A DNA stretch of 64,000 nt, taken from a virus. The notes beneath the pieces are model-generated. The model ran no database searches, was not told the origin of the DNA, and saw only the letters and a program-made list of their open reading frames with translations. Below are positions 40,413-50,000 of the stretch, piece by piece. The stretch's first letter is position 1. The number at the start of each line of letters is the position of its first letter. The DNA is taken from positions 1 to 64,000 of IMG/VR virus record IMGVR_UViG_3300027375_000003, one strand, 5' to 3'. The translations under genes were made by a program, and so were the position numbers.

Positions 40413-42893
40413 ATGGCAGAATGGTCAATTATTAAAACACCTAAAATACCTGACATCTTTAAAGAAGTTAGACCAATTGTAGATAACATCTTTGCTACTC
40501 TTAATATCTTTCTTACCTTTCTTAATAATGTGTTAGAATTTGTGAAAGCCTTTCTAATAGATTTCAGTAATCCTTTGTTATTGCTTTTGAAAGAGCTTAT
40601 TGCACTTATTAAAAATATCATTTCAGATCTTCAAAACTTAGGTCTTTATTTAACTACCGATTTGGATATGTTGCCAAGAGTTTTTGATGAAGGCTATAAA
40701 GTGTATGCTGGTGGATATCAAGCATTTGAGCAAAGGATGGTAAACAAGTTTACTAATCCAGCTGATACAACAAGACCTGTTATCAGTAAAGATAGTGTTG
40801 TGCTTGGTATTTTTCAATTCGCAGGTTCTAATATAGAAGGGATTTTAAGACTCATCAAAATATTTAATGATTTGAAAAAGCTATTTACAGGAATTTTAGA
40901 AGATAGTGGTTTGCCAGTCGCATCCAATGTTAAAGCAACACTTGTTTCAAAGTTCGGAGTTCCTTTCTCTAATTCAAAACTTAAAACACCTGAAGGTTTA
41001 AAAATCTCTTGGGAATTAACACCACCTTCTAATAGTCAAGACAGTTTTTTTCCATCTTTTGTAGTACCACCTGATGCTTTCTTAGTAAATATAAGTACTA
41101 TGCCTGTGAAAGTAGGTTTATTAAGAAGAACTAAATCTGCACAGACAACTACTAATATTGAACTTGCACAAGAAATAGGTGCAAGTTTATATAAGCCTGT
41201 TACTGTAAATGGAAAGTCATTTACATTATTAAGTAGTCCAACACTCATTCAAGATAGTCGTGTAATACCTTATTTTGAAAACTTTATTGATGACATTATT
41301 AAAAAAGGTTATCCCTTTAGTTATCAGTATTTTTTTAATGATAAAGTGATCCTGCCACAAGACTTGGTAGAAAAGACAAATAAATCTTTTTACTACAATC
41401 CTTTCGCAGTAGGTGCTTTCTTAACAGGTAATTCATATAGCTTAACCATACCATATAAAGATTTGCCTAAAAAAATCACATATTCAAGTAAACCATATGA
41501 AGTAGATGGCAATACAACAAATGGCATCACTGTTATTGATAAACAAACTGAAAGTGAAGCAGAAGATTTATATGTAGAAGTTTTATCTTTAAGTTCAGAT
41601 TTAGGTTTTAGTGATAGTGATCTTGTAGAAAATCTTCCTTTATACTTATGGAACTCTATTGTTTCTAATGGGATTGTTACAGGTTTGGTTTCTACTAATT
41701 CTAATGCTATCTCAACCAAGCTACCTAAATATGATCGTGTAGATTATATCAATGCTTTAAGAGAGGCATTAGCTATTTTCATTTTAGGTGATTATTTAAA
41801 TGAAAAGAATTATTTGAATGGTCAAGAGGCTGGTGTAAAAAGTGCTGAGTTTGCCAAATCATATTTATATGGTACAAGTAAGTTTCATTTTTTCAATTTG
41901 CCATCACAAGTGAAATTCAATCTTATGGCATATGCCAATAGACAGGCAAATGCCACCAGCTTTGTGAAATTTGATCAAGATGCGAATAGCTTTAGATCAG
42001 ATGTTTTAGCTGTCATTCAGAACATAGTAAATAAATTACCTTTTCCAACAGAAGCACAACTGATAGCATTGCAAGAGCCAATTGAATTTCTTTCTGAAAA
42101 AAGAATAGATGTTAAAGTAGGCGATCAAATTCAAAAGAAAAGTTTTTATGATTTCTTAATAGAAGATAATATGTATGGTGTGCATGGGAATGCTAATAAT
42201 TATGGTAGCTTTGGCGATACTTCTTTTGATGAAGTTCTAAAGGCAAATAAACCTCGTGTTGAAGGATCTGCATTTAATAACATCATCTACTTAACTACAG
42301 GTCTTGAAAGAAGAATCGAACCTTTGTTTCCTACTGCATACACAGAAAAGAAATTAGGTGTTTCAGAAAAAGAACAAGTAAAGACTACTGCTAAACTTTC
42401 TCTTATGTATGATTTGGTAGATCAAGATATTGTAGATAATGCTAGACGGATGCTTACTTCTTTACCACAGAAGGTATTAAATGAAACAGGTGCTTGGTTT
42501 AATGTGAAATTCTTTATTGATGGCTTTCCTGATTTCACAGCTTATTTAAATGAAATTATTGCTTTTGTAGAAACCTTAACTTTAGGTTTAGAAGGTCTTA
42601 TTAAAGCGATTAAAGATTTTATTGAAGTCTTGCAAAAGAGAATACAAGAAATTCAAAGAATCATTGCTAAACTAAAAGCATTTATAGATGCTATCTTAAA
42701 TTTCGCTTTAGATCTAGGTGCAACTGTCGGTATGCTTTTTGTTGTTTCACAAGGTACAGATGGTTTACTTGCTGATTTCTTATCTGCTACTAAAAAACCT
42801 AATGCTCCTTCTTTAGGTATTGGTCAATGTGTTGTCATCCCCGGTCCACCACAAATTGTTATTGATCTTTTCTCTGCTATCTTTGGAGGATAA
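40413..42893 (+). CDS. Large putative virion protein (826 aa)
   Basis: An 826-residue protein. The N-terminus (about 20-75) and the C-terminus (about 690-780) are long amphipathic hydrophobic helices (IFLTFLNNVLEFVKAFLIDF; IIAKLKAFIDAILNFALDLG), probably helical bundles rather than classical membrane spans. The centre is mixed alpha/beta with no enzymatic motif. It ends VVIPGPPQIVIDLFSAIFGG. Size, lack of enzymatic motifs and coupling to a second structural-looking gene suggest a virion structural protein, perhaps in neck or baseplate. No specific family was recognised. Confidence 0.6.
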   Translation: MAEWSIIKTPKIPDIFKEVRPIVDNIFATLNIFLTFLNNVLEFVKAFLIDFSNPLLLLLKELIALIKNIISDLQNLGLYLTTDLDMLPRVFDEGYKVYAGGYQAFEQRMVNKFTNPADTTRPVISKDSVVLGIFQFAGSNIEGILRLIKIFNDLKKLFTGILEDSGLPVASNVKATLVSKFGVPFSNSKLKTPEGLKISWELTPPSNSQDSFFPSFVVPPDAFLVNISTMPVKVGLLRRTKSAQTTTNIELAQEIGASLYKPVTVNGKSFTLLSSPTLIQDSRVIPYFENFIDDIIKKGYPFSYQYFFNDKVILPQDLVEKTNKSFYYNPFAVGAFLTGNSYSLTIPYKDLPKKITYSSKPYEVDGNTTNGITVIDKQTESEAEDLYVEVLSLSSDLGFSDSDLVENLPLYLWNSIVSNGIVTGLVSTNSNAISTKLPKYDRVDYINALREALAIFILGDYLNEKNYLNGQEAGVKSAEFAKSYLYGTSKFHFFNLPSQVKFNLMAYANRQANATSFVKFDQDANSFRSDVLAVIQNIVNKLPFPTEAQLIALQEPIEFLSEKRIDVKVGDQIQKKSFYDFLIEDNMYGVHGNANNYGSFGDTSFDEVLKANKPRVEGSAFNNIIYLTTGLERRIEPLFPTAYTEKKLGVSEKEQVKTTAKLSLMYDLVDQDIVDNARRMLTSLPQKVLNETGAWFNVKFFIDGFPDFTAYLNEIIAFVETLTLGLEGLIKAIKDFIEVLQKRIQEIQRIIAKLKAFIDAILNFALDLGATVGMLFVVSQGTDGLLADFLSATKKPNAPSLGIGQCVVIPGPPQIVIDLFSAIFGG

Positions 42894-42898
42894 TAAAA

Positions 42899-43735
42899 AT
42901 GTCTTTTGCTTGGTCTGTTTATTTTAGAGAAGGTAGTTGGTATGAGTTCAGAAACTTTGCTTTAAACCAAAGAAGAAATGTCGAAGCACGATTGAAAGTT
43001 ATTAACAATGAACTTTCACAAATAGGATATATCCGTGTATCTTTTTTAAAAGATGGTTCTACAAGTAAAATGACAGAAAGAAGAATAGGATTTGAAGTCA
43101 ATAAAGGATCAAGCCTGCATAAACTCATTATTGCTTATGTTGTGCAAGGTGGAAATCCTTTTGATATTTCTATGTTCTTAAAACCAGATTCATATTTTTA
43201 CAGTGATGAACAAATTATTGAAACACAGCCTTACACGGGTATCATTGCACCACAGCCAGATAAAAATCCACAAACAGGTACATTAAGTACAGGTGGTTGG
43301 TTGCCATTATGGAAATTTCCACCTAGAAAGTTTGGCAAGAATTTAAATATGTATGACTTTGGCAAAGAGATTAGTGATGCAGTCGAATCAGCTAAAAGAT
43401 GGTTGCCACAGGAAATTAAAGAATTGAGAAATGATCTTGAGGCAAGAATTATTAAGCTATGCGATTTAAGAGAACAGCTGGTCAAAGAAAGAGATGAAAT
43501 CTTATTAGGTGCAGTAGGTGGTGTCACACCAAGTCTTTTATTTGATAGTGAATCATATTCAGATACACATCATTTAAGTTTCATTGTAAATAACATAGAC
43601 AATATTGTTTATCCTAATTTAGATACAAATCTAAGCAGGGATTTTAATAATCCACGAATAACAACAGTAGAAAGTGCTTTTCCTACATTAGTAGATAATG
43701 CACCTAATAATGAAGAGAAATGGACAGCTTTGTAA
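42899..43735 (+). CDS. Putative virion protein (278 aa)
   Basis: A 278-residue protein starting MSFAWSVYFREGSWYEFRNF. The N-terminal part is beta-rich with basic patches, a Pro/Gly/Trp-rich linker lies at about 117-145 (GGWLPLWKFPPRKFG), a coiled coil (EIKELRNDLEARIIKLCDLR) at about 170-200, and an extended acidic tail. It begins 5 bases after the 826-residue protein and is probably its structural partner. No enzymatic motif. Family not recognised. Confidence 0.6.
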   Translation: MSFAWSVYFREGSWYEFRNFALNQRRNVEARLKVINNELSQIGYIRVSFLKDGSTSKMTERRIGFEVNKGSSLHKLIIAYVVQGGNPFDISMFLKPDSYFYSDEQIIETQPYTGIIAPQPDKNPQTGTLSTGGWLPLWKFPPRKFGKNLNMYDFGKEISDAVESAKRWLPQEIKELRNDLEARIIKLCDLREQLVKERDEILLGAVGGVTPSLLFDSESYSDTHHLSFIVNNIDNIVYPNLDTNLSRDFNNPRITTVESAFPTLVDNAPNNEEKWTAL

Positions 43736-43736
43736 A

Positions 43737-43859
43737 ATGATTAAGCATCTTTTAATTTGTTTAGCTTTATTCTTTTTAAGTAAAGAGGCATTATTTATAT
43801 ATCTAGTAGGTTTGCTTGGCTCTTATATAGAAAGCCACCATGAATCTAATGCACCATAA
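43737..43859 (+). CDS. Small membrane protein (40 aa)
   Basis: A 40-residue ORF starting MIKHLLICLALFFLSKEALF, with about 28 hydrophobic residues followed by a polar tail rich in His and Ser. Its ATG follows the previous stop after one base (TAA, A, ATG), so it may be translated by reinitiation; there is no strong ribosome site of its own. Its last 37 bases overlap the convergent T5orf172-like gene. A holin-like or other single-span role is possible. The ORF may also be fortuitous. Confidence 0.4.
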   Translation: MIKHLLICLALFFLSKEALFIYLVGLLGSYIESHHESNAP

Positions 43860-44167
43860 GGTATCTGTTCATATATCTCAACAGGCAGTGAGCCAACACA
43901 TTTATAGGAAAACCATTCACCTTTTTCTCTAAACTTTTTCAATTCTTTATGCAGTGGTCTTTCTACATTGCCATATCCTTTAAAGACATGAATCAATCTT
44001 AATTCTACAGCATTGCCTGTCTGTAATTGCTTTATACGAGCATCACAATCTTTAGCTACACCTATTTTAATAGAACCTGATCCTTTAGCTTGGATCAAAT
44101 ACATATCCTGTTCGGAATAAGGCACTTTTATCAAATCTTGTGTAAAAGGTAAGTAAAGTTTAATCAA
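43823..44167 (-). CDS. T5orf172/MUG113 (GIY-YIG-like) domain protein
   Basis: A 114-residue single-domain protein. YLIQAKGSGSIKIGVAKDCD (Tyr23, KIG at 34-36), RIKQLQTGNAVELRLIHVF (Arg44) and ERPLHKELKKFREKGEWF (Glu69, His73, GEWF) form the signature of the T5orf172/MUG113 family, a compact relative of GIY-YIG nucleases common in phages. The classical GIY is replaced by KIG. No homing-type DNA-binding domain is fused, so it may be a stand-alone nuclease or DNA-binding protein. It is transcribed away from the divergent region that holds promoter copy D. Confidence 0.8.
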   Translation of the reverse strand: MIKLYLPFTQDLIKVPYSEQDMYLIQAKGSGSIKIGVAKDCDARIKQLQTGNAVELRLIHVFKGYGNVERPLHKELKKFREKGEWFSYKCVGSLPVEIYEQIPYGALDSWWLSI

Positions 44168-44213
44168 TTAAACACCTGCTTTCTTTTTTTTCTTATAATC
44201 TTTTTTATCTGAC

Positions 44214-44242
44214 TTGCAATAAATCTTAATCTTAAGTGTTTA
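44214..44242 (+). promoter_or_regulatory. Phage promoter of the TTGCAA-17-TGTTTA class (copy D)
   Basis: Plus-strand ACTTGCAAT with TTGCAA at 44214-44219, a 17-bp spacer ending AG, and TGTTTA at 44237-44242, 48 bases before the ATG at 44291. It should drive the 130-residue protein and DNA ligase. A T-rich tract and TATAAT-like bases (TTATAATC, about 44193) lie just upstream. Confidence 0.7.
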
Positions 44243-44290
44243 AGTAGTATCAATAAGACAAAACCACTTTTCAAAAAAAGGAAAATGAAA

Positions 44291-44683
44291 ATGGCAAGAA
44301 GATCAAAAGGTATTACTGTTCTCAAGGAAAAGACATACATCAAAGAAAGATTGACCATGAAAGGTTTAAACTTCTCAATCAAAAAGAATGAAGTAATTCT
44401 TCATGATTTTGTAGCAATGGGATTTGAAAGTATCACCATTAGGACAACAGAAGATGGTAAATATGTCACAGGTCTAGTAGTCAATCACAAAAATTTATTA
44501 TCCTTCACAGAAAATGATAATAATTATCCTCTTTTCACAGATGGTAAATTTGTGACAAGTGATATAGATTTCATCCTATCTTACTTATCATGGGAATGTA
44601 GAAACAATCCTAGCGATAAAGTACCTGATGGATTACAAATAAAAAGACTAACAAAAATGAGTGTCAATCAAGTAGATTGTTAA
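44291..44683 (+). CDS. Hypothetical protein (130 aa) ahead of ligase
   Basis: A 130-residue protein starting MARRSKGITVLKEKTYIKER, with a basic N-terminus and a beta-rich middle (ITIRTTEDGKYVTGLVVNHK), ending KMSVNQVDC. An ATG at 44285 is in frame, but ATG 44291 is better spaced (10 bases) from AAAAAAAGG. It is the first gene behind promoter copy D and lies 21 bases before the DNA ligase start, so a replication or repair link is plausible. Family not recognised. Confidence 0.68.
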   Translation: MARRSKGITVLKEKTYIKERLTMKGLNFSIKKNEVILHDFVAMGFESITIRTTEDGKYVTGLVVNHKNLLSFTENDNNYPLFTDGKFVTSDIDFILSYLSWECRNNPSDKVPDGLQIKRLTKMSVNQVDC

Positions 44684-44704
44684 AAAACGAAAGGACGAAT
44701 GAAA

Positions 44705-46531
44705 ATGTTATCTATCACAGAACTTGAAAATCTAGTTAAGAAACACAATTCTCTTTATTGGGATTTGAATGCACCTGAAATCTCTGATGTAGAGTATGAT
44801 GCACTTGTAGAGCAATTAAGAGCAGTTGCACCTACATCACCTGTCTTAAGCAGTTTAGGCACATTCGCAGAAATTGGTATGGAAGTACAACATTCTAAAC
44901 CTATGTTGTCATTAGACAAGTGTTATAATGAAGATGACTTAAAGAAATGGTCTAGGTCTTTTTCATCTTATGTATGCACACCTAAAATTGATGGTATGGC
45001 TTGCAGTATCAAATATGAAAATGGCATTTTGGTACAAGGTGCAACAAGAGGTGATGGCAATATAGGTGAAGATATTACACAAAACATTATCAACATCGTA
45101 CCAAAGCAAATTAGCATAACAACACCTGTAGAAATTCGTGGTGAATTATATATGCCTATTTCTGTATTTAATACTCAAAAGGATATCTTTGCAAATCCTA
45201 GAAATGCAGTAGCAGGTATTATTAAGAGAAAAGATGGCAATGTACAAGGCATCAAGTTTCTTGCATACGATTTCATAGGCAGTGAGTTTAATCTATTTTC
45301 TGATAAAATAGATGCACTTAAAGCATTAGGTTTTGAAATCCCATTTTATACTGTCTTTAATGGTATTGATCATCTACAAGCAGGTTATGATCATATCCTA
45401 AACATTAAAGATAGTTTGGACTATGAACTAGATGGTGTTGTTTATCGTGTAAATGATAATCAAGCATATGAAAATGCAGGATATACATCACATCACCCTA
45501 AAGGAGCAATAGCATATAAATTTCAAGGTGAGTTTGGTACAACTAAACTTTTAAATGTTGAATGGCAAATTAGCAGATCAGGTATCTTAACACCTGTAGC
45601 AATCGTCCAACCTGTGAAATTAAGTGGTGCAATGGTAGGCAGGATTACTTTGCATCATGCAGGTATGATTAAGACAAAAGGTTTAACTCTTAATGCAGAT
45701 GTTTTGGCAATAAGAAGAGGTGGTGTTATTCCACACCTTGAAAAAGTCATTAATGCAGGTGATACATCTATTGAAATTCCTGTATGTTGTCCATTCTGTT
45801 CATCAGCAACAGAACAAAAAGAAGATTTTCTATATTGCACAGCGAATTGTAGTTTATCTACAAAGGTAAGTTACTTTATGGAAAAAGTAGGTATTGAAGG
45901 CATAGGCAATGTATGGATTGAAAAGTTAATAGAAGAAGGTCTTGTCAATAACTTTGCTGATCTATATAGACTTAAAAGAGAAGATTTATTAAAGATTGAA
46001 AGTGTTGGTGAAACTAGAGCAGATAATTGGTTATCTAGCATTACCAAAAGCACTAGATTATCTTTAGATAAGTTTTTAATATCTCTTGGCATTCACAGTT
46101 TAGGTAAAAAAGCAAGTGATGTTTTAACAAGTCAATTTAAAACCTTAGATGCAGTTTTAGCATTAAAGACATCTGATATTGAAAAACTAGATGGTTTTGG
46201 CAGTATCACAGCACAGGATATTGTTAATGGTCTTAAAGCAAATGTAAATGTTATTACTGATCTTTTGCAATATATCCAAATTGACAATGGCAGTGAAAAG
46301 ACAGGTATCTTTAAAAACAAATCATTTCTTTTCACAGGTACATTGACTACCTTAAAGAGAAATGATGCAGAAGCAAAGGTATTAGAGTTAGGTGGCAATG
46401 TAGCATCATCAGTAAGCAAGAATTTAAGTTATCTTGTAGCAGGTGAAAAAGCTGGCAGTAAACTAGATAAAGCAAATGCACTTGGCATTAAGGTTATCAC
46501 AGAACAAGAATTTTTAAATATGTGTAAATGA
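44705..46531 (+). CDS. ligA: NAD-dependent DNA ligase
   Basis: A 608-residue LigA. An N-terminal Ia-like part (HNSLYWDLNAPEISDVEYDA) binds NAD, though it is shorter than in bacteria (about 670 total). The adenylation motif CTPKIDGMA has the catalytic Lys94, with ATRGDGNIGED downstream. The OB domain follows, then a four-Cys zinc finger (CCPFC, YCTANC, about 361-380), helix-hairpin-helix repeats and a C-terminal BRCT domain (about 533-608; FLFTGTLTTLKR). It seals nicks at the phage fork. ATG 44705 is better spaced from AAAGGA than ATG 44699. Its stop immediately precedes promoter copy C. Confidence 0.93.
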   Translation: MLSITELENLVKKHNSLYWDLNAPEISDVEYDALVEQLRAVAPTSPVLSSLGTFAEIGMEVQHSKPMLSLDKCYNEDDLKKWSRSFSSYVCTPKIDGMACSIKYENGILVQGATRGDGNIGEDITQNIINIVPKQISITTPVEIRGELYMPISVFNTQKDIFANPRNAVAGIIKRKDGNVQGIKFLAYDFIGSEFNLFSDKIDALKALGFEIPFYTVFNGIDHLQAGYDHILNIKDSLDYELDGVVYRVNDNQAYENAGYTSHHPKGAIAYKFQGEFGTTKLLNVEWQISRSGILTPVAIVQPVKLSGAMVGRITLHHAGMIKTKGLTLNADVLAIRRGGVIPHLEKVINAGDTSIEIPVCCPFCSSATEQKEDFLYCTANCSLSTKVSYFMEKVGIEGIGNVWIEKLIEEGLVNNFADLYRLKREDLLKIESVGETRADNWLSSITKSTRLSLDKFLISLGIHSLGKKASDVLTSQFKTLDAVLALKTSDIEKLDGFGSITAQDIVNGLKANVNVITDLLQYIQIDNGSEKTGIFKNKSFLFTGTLTTLKRNDAEAKVLELGGNVASSVSKNLSYLVAGEKAGSKLDKANALGIKVITEQEFLNMCK

Positions 46532-46533
46532 AC

Positions 46534-46562
46534 TTGCAATAAAAATTTATCTTTAGTGTTTA
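46534..46562 (+). promoter_or_regulatory. Phage promoter of the TTGCAA-17-TGTTTA class (copy C)
   Basis: Plus-strand TTGCAA (46534-46539), preceded by GAAC, a 17-bp spacer ending AG, and TGTTTA (46557-46562). It begins 2 bases after the ligase stop and 89 bases before the sspB-like ATG, so the adaptor gene has its own copy rather than relying on ligase read-through. GTATAT follows at 46564-46569 as an alternative -10. Confidence 0.7.
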
Positions 46563-46622
46563 GGTATATGTAGACAATAAGTTCTTTGAGAACTCAAACT
46601 TCAATAACGAAGGAAAATACAA

Positions 46623-47051
46623 ATGGATAGAAAGCAAATCCTTTTAGATCACTTAGCAATAGCAAAAACCACTGTTGCAATTAATCCTACCTATGAAGGT
46701 GTTAAATTACCAAAAGATTTAATGAGTAAAGATAATGTACGATTAAATCTTTCAAATCACTTTTCATATCCTATGCAGTTTAGAGATGATAAAGTCGTGG
46801 CAACTTTATCCTTTGGTGGTGTACCTTTTGAATGTCATATTCCATACAATGCAATCTTTGCAGTTTTCATTGCAGGTGCATCACTTGAAGATGCAGTTCT
46901 TTTTGATGATGCAATTCCTGATTCCACAAAGAGATTGATTCCTTTAATTGAATTAGGTGATATTGATGCAATGAAATTTATTTCAGATTTACAAAAACAA
47001 TTTGAAAGAGATGATATTACTGTTGGTCAATATAATGACAAACCACAATGA
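46623..47051 (+). CDS. sspB: SspB-like ClpXP proteolysis adaptor
   Basis: A 142-residue protein whose first 96 residues follow bacterial SspB: an N-terminal helix, TTVAINPTYEGVKLPKDLMS (matching the conserved strand and GV-x-P loop), VRLNLSNHF, the core VATLSFGGVPFECHIPYNAI (FGG at 64-66) and AVFIAG. SspB dimerises, binds ssrA-tagged proteins and delivers them to ClpX by a C-terminal ClpX-binding tail such as LRVVK in E. coli. Here the C-terminus (about 100-142, ending VGQYNDKPQ) has no such tail, so it may bind substrates without delivering them. GAAGGAAA precedes the ATG and promoter copy C serves it. Confidence 0.8.
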   Translation: MDRKQILLDHLAIAKTTVAINPTYEGVKLPKDLMSKDNVRLNLSNHFSYPMQFRDDKVVATLSFGGVPFECHIPYNAIFAVFIAGASLEDAVLFDDAIPDSTKRLIPLIELGDIDAMKFISDLQKQFERDDITVGQYNDKPQ

Positions 47052-47063
47052 TCATTTACTTTG

Positions 47064-50000
47064 TTACCTTGTAAATGGTGCAGGACTAATTGTTAAATCA
47101 GGTTTCTGAATTTTATTCTTAATCACAGGTCTACCTTTAATATTAAATCTATCTGCACTTGCATATCCTTCACCATATCCACTTGGTGAAATACTACCTT
47201 GTAAAGTAATTGCCTGATTCACATCTGATCTGTAAATTGCCTGTGTAATGATAACTAATTGTAATTCACTACCATAAGATACTTCATCATCTGTAGTAAA
47301 TGCAGTTTCATCAAAGTTTTGAACGAGCATAGCTTTACAAGCTAAAACACCACCTTTAAGGACAGGTTGTACACTTGTAGGAAAGCTAGTGACAACATAA
47401 GAAACAGCACCACCTTTAACTTTACCTGATGCTCCAAATAAAACAGCACCACGATGTGTTCTATAGGTTTTAGTACCTGATGGACTAAGATCAGTAAAAG
47501 CAATATATGTATCATTTACTGCTTCACTCATAATAAGAGCATCACCAGCAACACCATTCACTTTAGAATAAGCAAGACCATTGCTACCAATAGGTAAAGA
47601 GATATTAGCAGTCTTAACACTACCTAAAGTAGATTGTAAATAGCTTGATCCATCATTAAGAATATCTTCACATAAGAAATCATAATCATTTACAAGTAAA
47701 CCTAATGGCAATCGAGATGTTAAGCCTATTAAAGATGAGTCAAGTGATCCATTGCCTGCATTATTTTGAATACCTGTGCCACCTGTCATATACACTTTTG
47801 TTGTGGCATATAAAGTATCTACACCTAATTTATATGTGAACTTATTTTGATTTACAGGGAAGGTAAAATAAATAGAGATTTGAGCTTGATTCCCAATCAC
47901 ACCTTTTTCCATATATGTAAACACAATTCTATTTACATAAAGATCTATTGTATATGATCCACTAATAATGTAGTCAGATAAAATGCCTACTGTGTCAATA
48001 ATGGTAGATGCTAAACTCTCATCTGTGAAAACATTAGTGATCGCAAAGTCATCTGATTTAATTGTACCATTAGGCAATGTGATTGTAATATAGCAATGGT
48101 TTACTTGTAAGACACCATCTACAATTTTATTTTTTACATAAACTAAAGTAGCAGTAGCATTTGTTAATCCAATTTCTTTTCCATTAAAGGCTTTTGCTTT
48201 GATATGGATCAATTCTTGATTTAAGGCAGTTGGTGGTGTATGTGTAGATTCATATCCAATATCTGTTACTGTGTTCTCATAAAGAGTACCACCGATATTA
48301 CCTGTACCTAATGTCAAATAAAAATCCATAGATGCAAGCACTGCAAATCCTCTTGGATTAGTGATTGTAATAGCTGATGAACCATCTGTATTAAATTGTT
48401 TTCTTGTAAGTCCACCATAATAGTGATCATTTGGATTAAGTTGTCCTTGTCTAATAACTTCATCATTATAATTTGCAACTGATCCTCCTCTTGTATGGTA
48501 AATATCACCTTGATATGCTGTTCTTGAATACTCTACATAAAGTTCATCTGCTGATCCAAAAGGTGAAGGGATAACAACATCCACATTTTGTAATTCTGTT
48601 GGTAAGGTAGTGAGATTTACATTCTCAACACCAGCACCATCATATTTACGAATGAGAATAAAGCTATTCTTATTAATAAATCCATTTGCAAAGCCAAAGA
48701 CACAGCATTCTACTACATAATCAAAATCTGCAAATTCATCGCCTGCTACATAAGTAGGAATTTTACGAATATCAAGAGAATGTTCTGTTAAGATATAAGT
48801 ATGACTGCCTGTTGTGTCTGCTACATCACTTGCACCATCTTGTCTAATAAACATAGTGTATTTAGTAGCATCTGTTCTTAATAAATTAATAGGTGGATTT
48901 GCAATAGGAGTAACACGATCTGATTCATGTCCACCAGCTACAGATGAACCTACTTTAGCAAGGTAATCTGTTTTTTCATATACACCATAAACACGAGCAA
49001 GACCATGATAAGGTGGCAGTTCAATACCATTTAAGATATTGCCAAAGTCTGTACTTGGGATTTCAAGAGAAACTTTTCTAGCACCTAAAGATGGATGACC
49101 TGTAGTAATATCATCACTTGTACCATAATCAATAGCAGTGTAGAAAAGCATAGGCTCAACACCAGCTGAACCCTCATTACTATCACCACCAATGATATTA
49201 TAGACATCATCTGTATTTGTATTAGTGTCAATAAAGAGATGATGTAAACCATTTAAGAAAGGATCACCTAAACCTGTGTTTGTATGGAAAGGAATATCCT
49301 GTCTACCAAATTTAGGTAGGTGCATAGGTGGAAATTCAAAATAATCTTGAGGCAATCCAGCACCTGTGAAGATGCCTGCACCATCTTTATCAGTGACACC
49401 ATCTTGATAATATTGACTTAAAAGCAAATCAGTAGATGTACTTGCACGGAAGGATTGCAATAATAGATTATGTTGCTTAAAAGGTTTAAGAATTAAAGTT
49501 TTAGAATTTGGATCAGCAAAGATTTCATTATTACGATCAATATCTGCACCACCAATAACACTGCCACCAAAAGTATTAAGATTACCTGTAGGACTAGGAT
49601 CAGCATTTTTAGATGCTAAAGCATTCCATAATTGAATATGAGTATTGGCATCATATTTAACAAGGTCTGTTTCAAAAATAGTTTGAGTAGCATCAAGATC
49701 ACTAATAGCATTTCTAAGATAAGCTGTGCTTTTATTTCTTAAAGACACATTATGGATTTGATCAGGTGAACGAGCAAGACCACTGTGACCGGGTGCATAT
49801 TGTAAAGTAGCATTAATTAAAAGTTTAGATGTAGAGTATGTGCCTTCAGTAGCATAAATTTGAGATACTGCATTATTTTCATAAACAGTATGATAAGGCA
49901 AGACGATACATAAAGAAGGATCAGTAGCAGTAGTACCATCAAAAGCATAAGTTCTTCTAGTTCTGATTTCTACTGTTAAAGTATTGCCATCTGTATCTTC

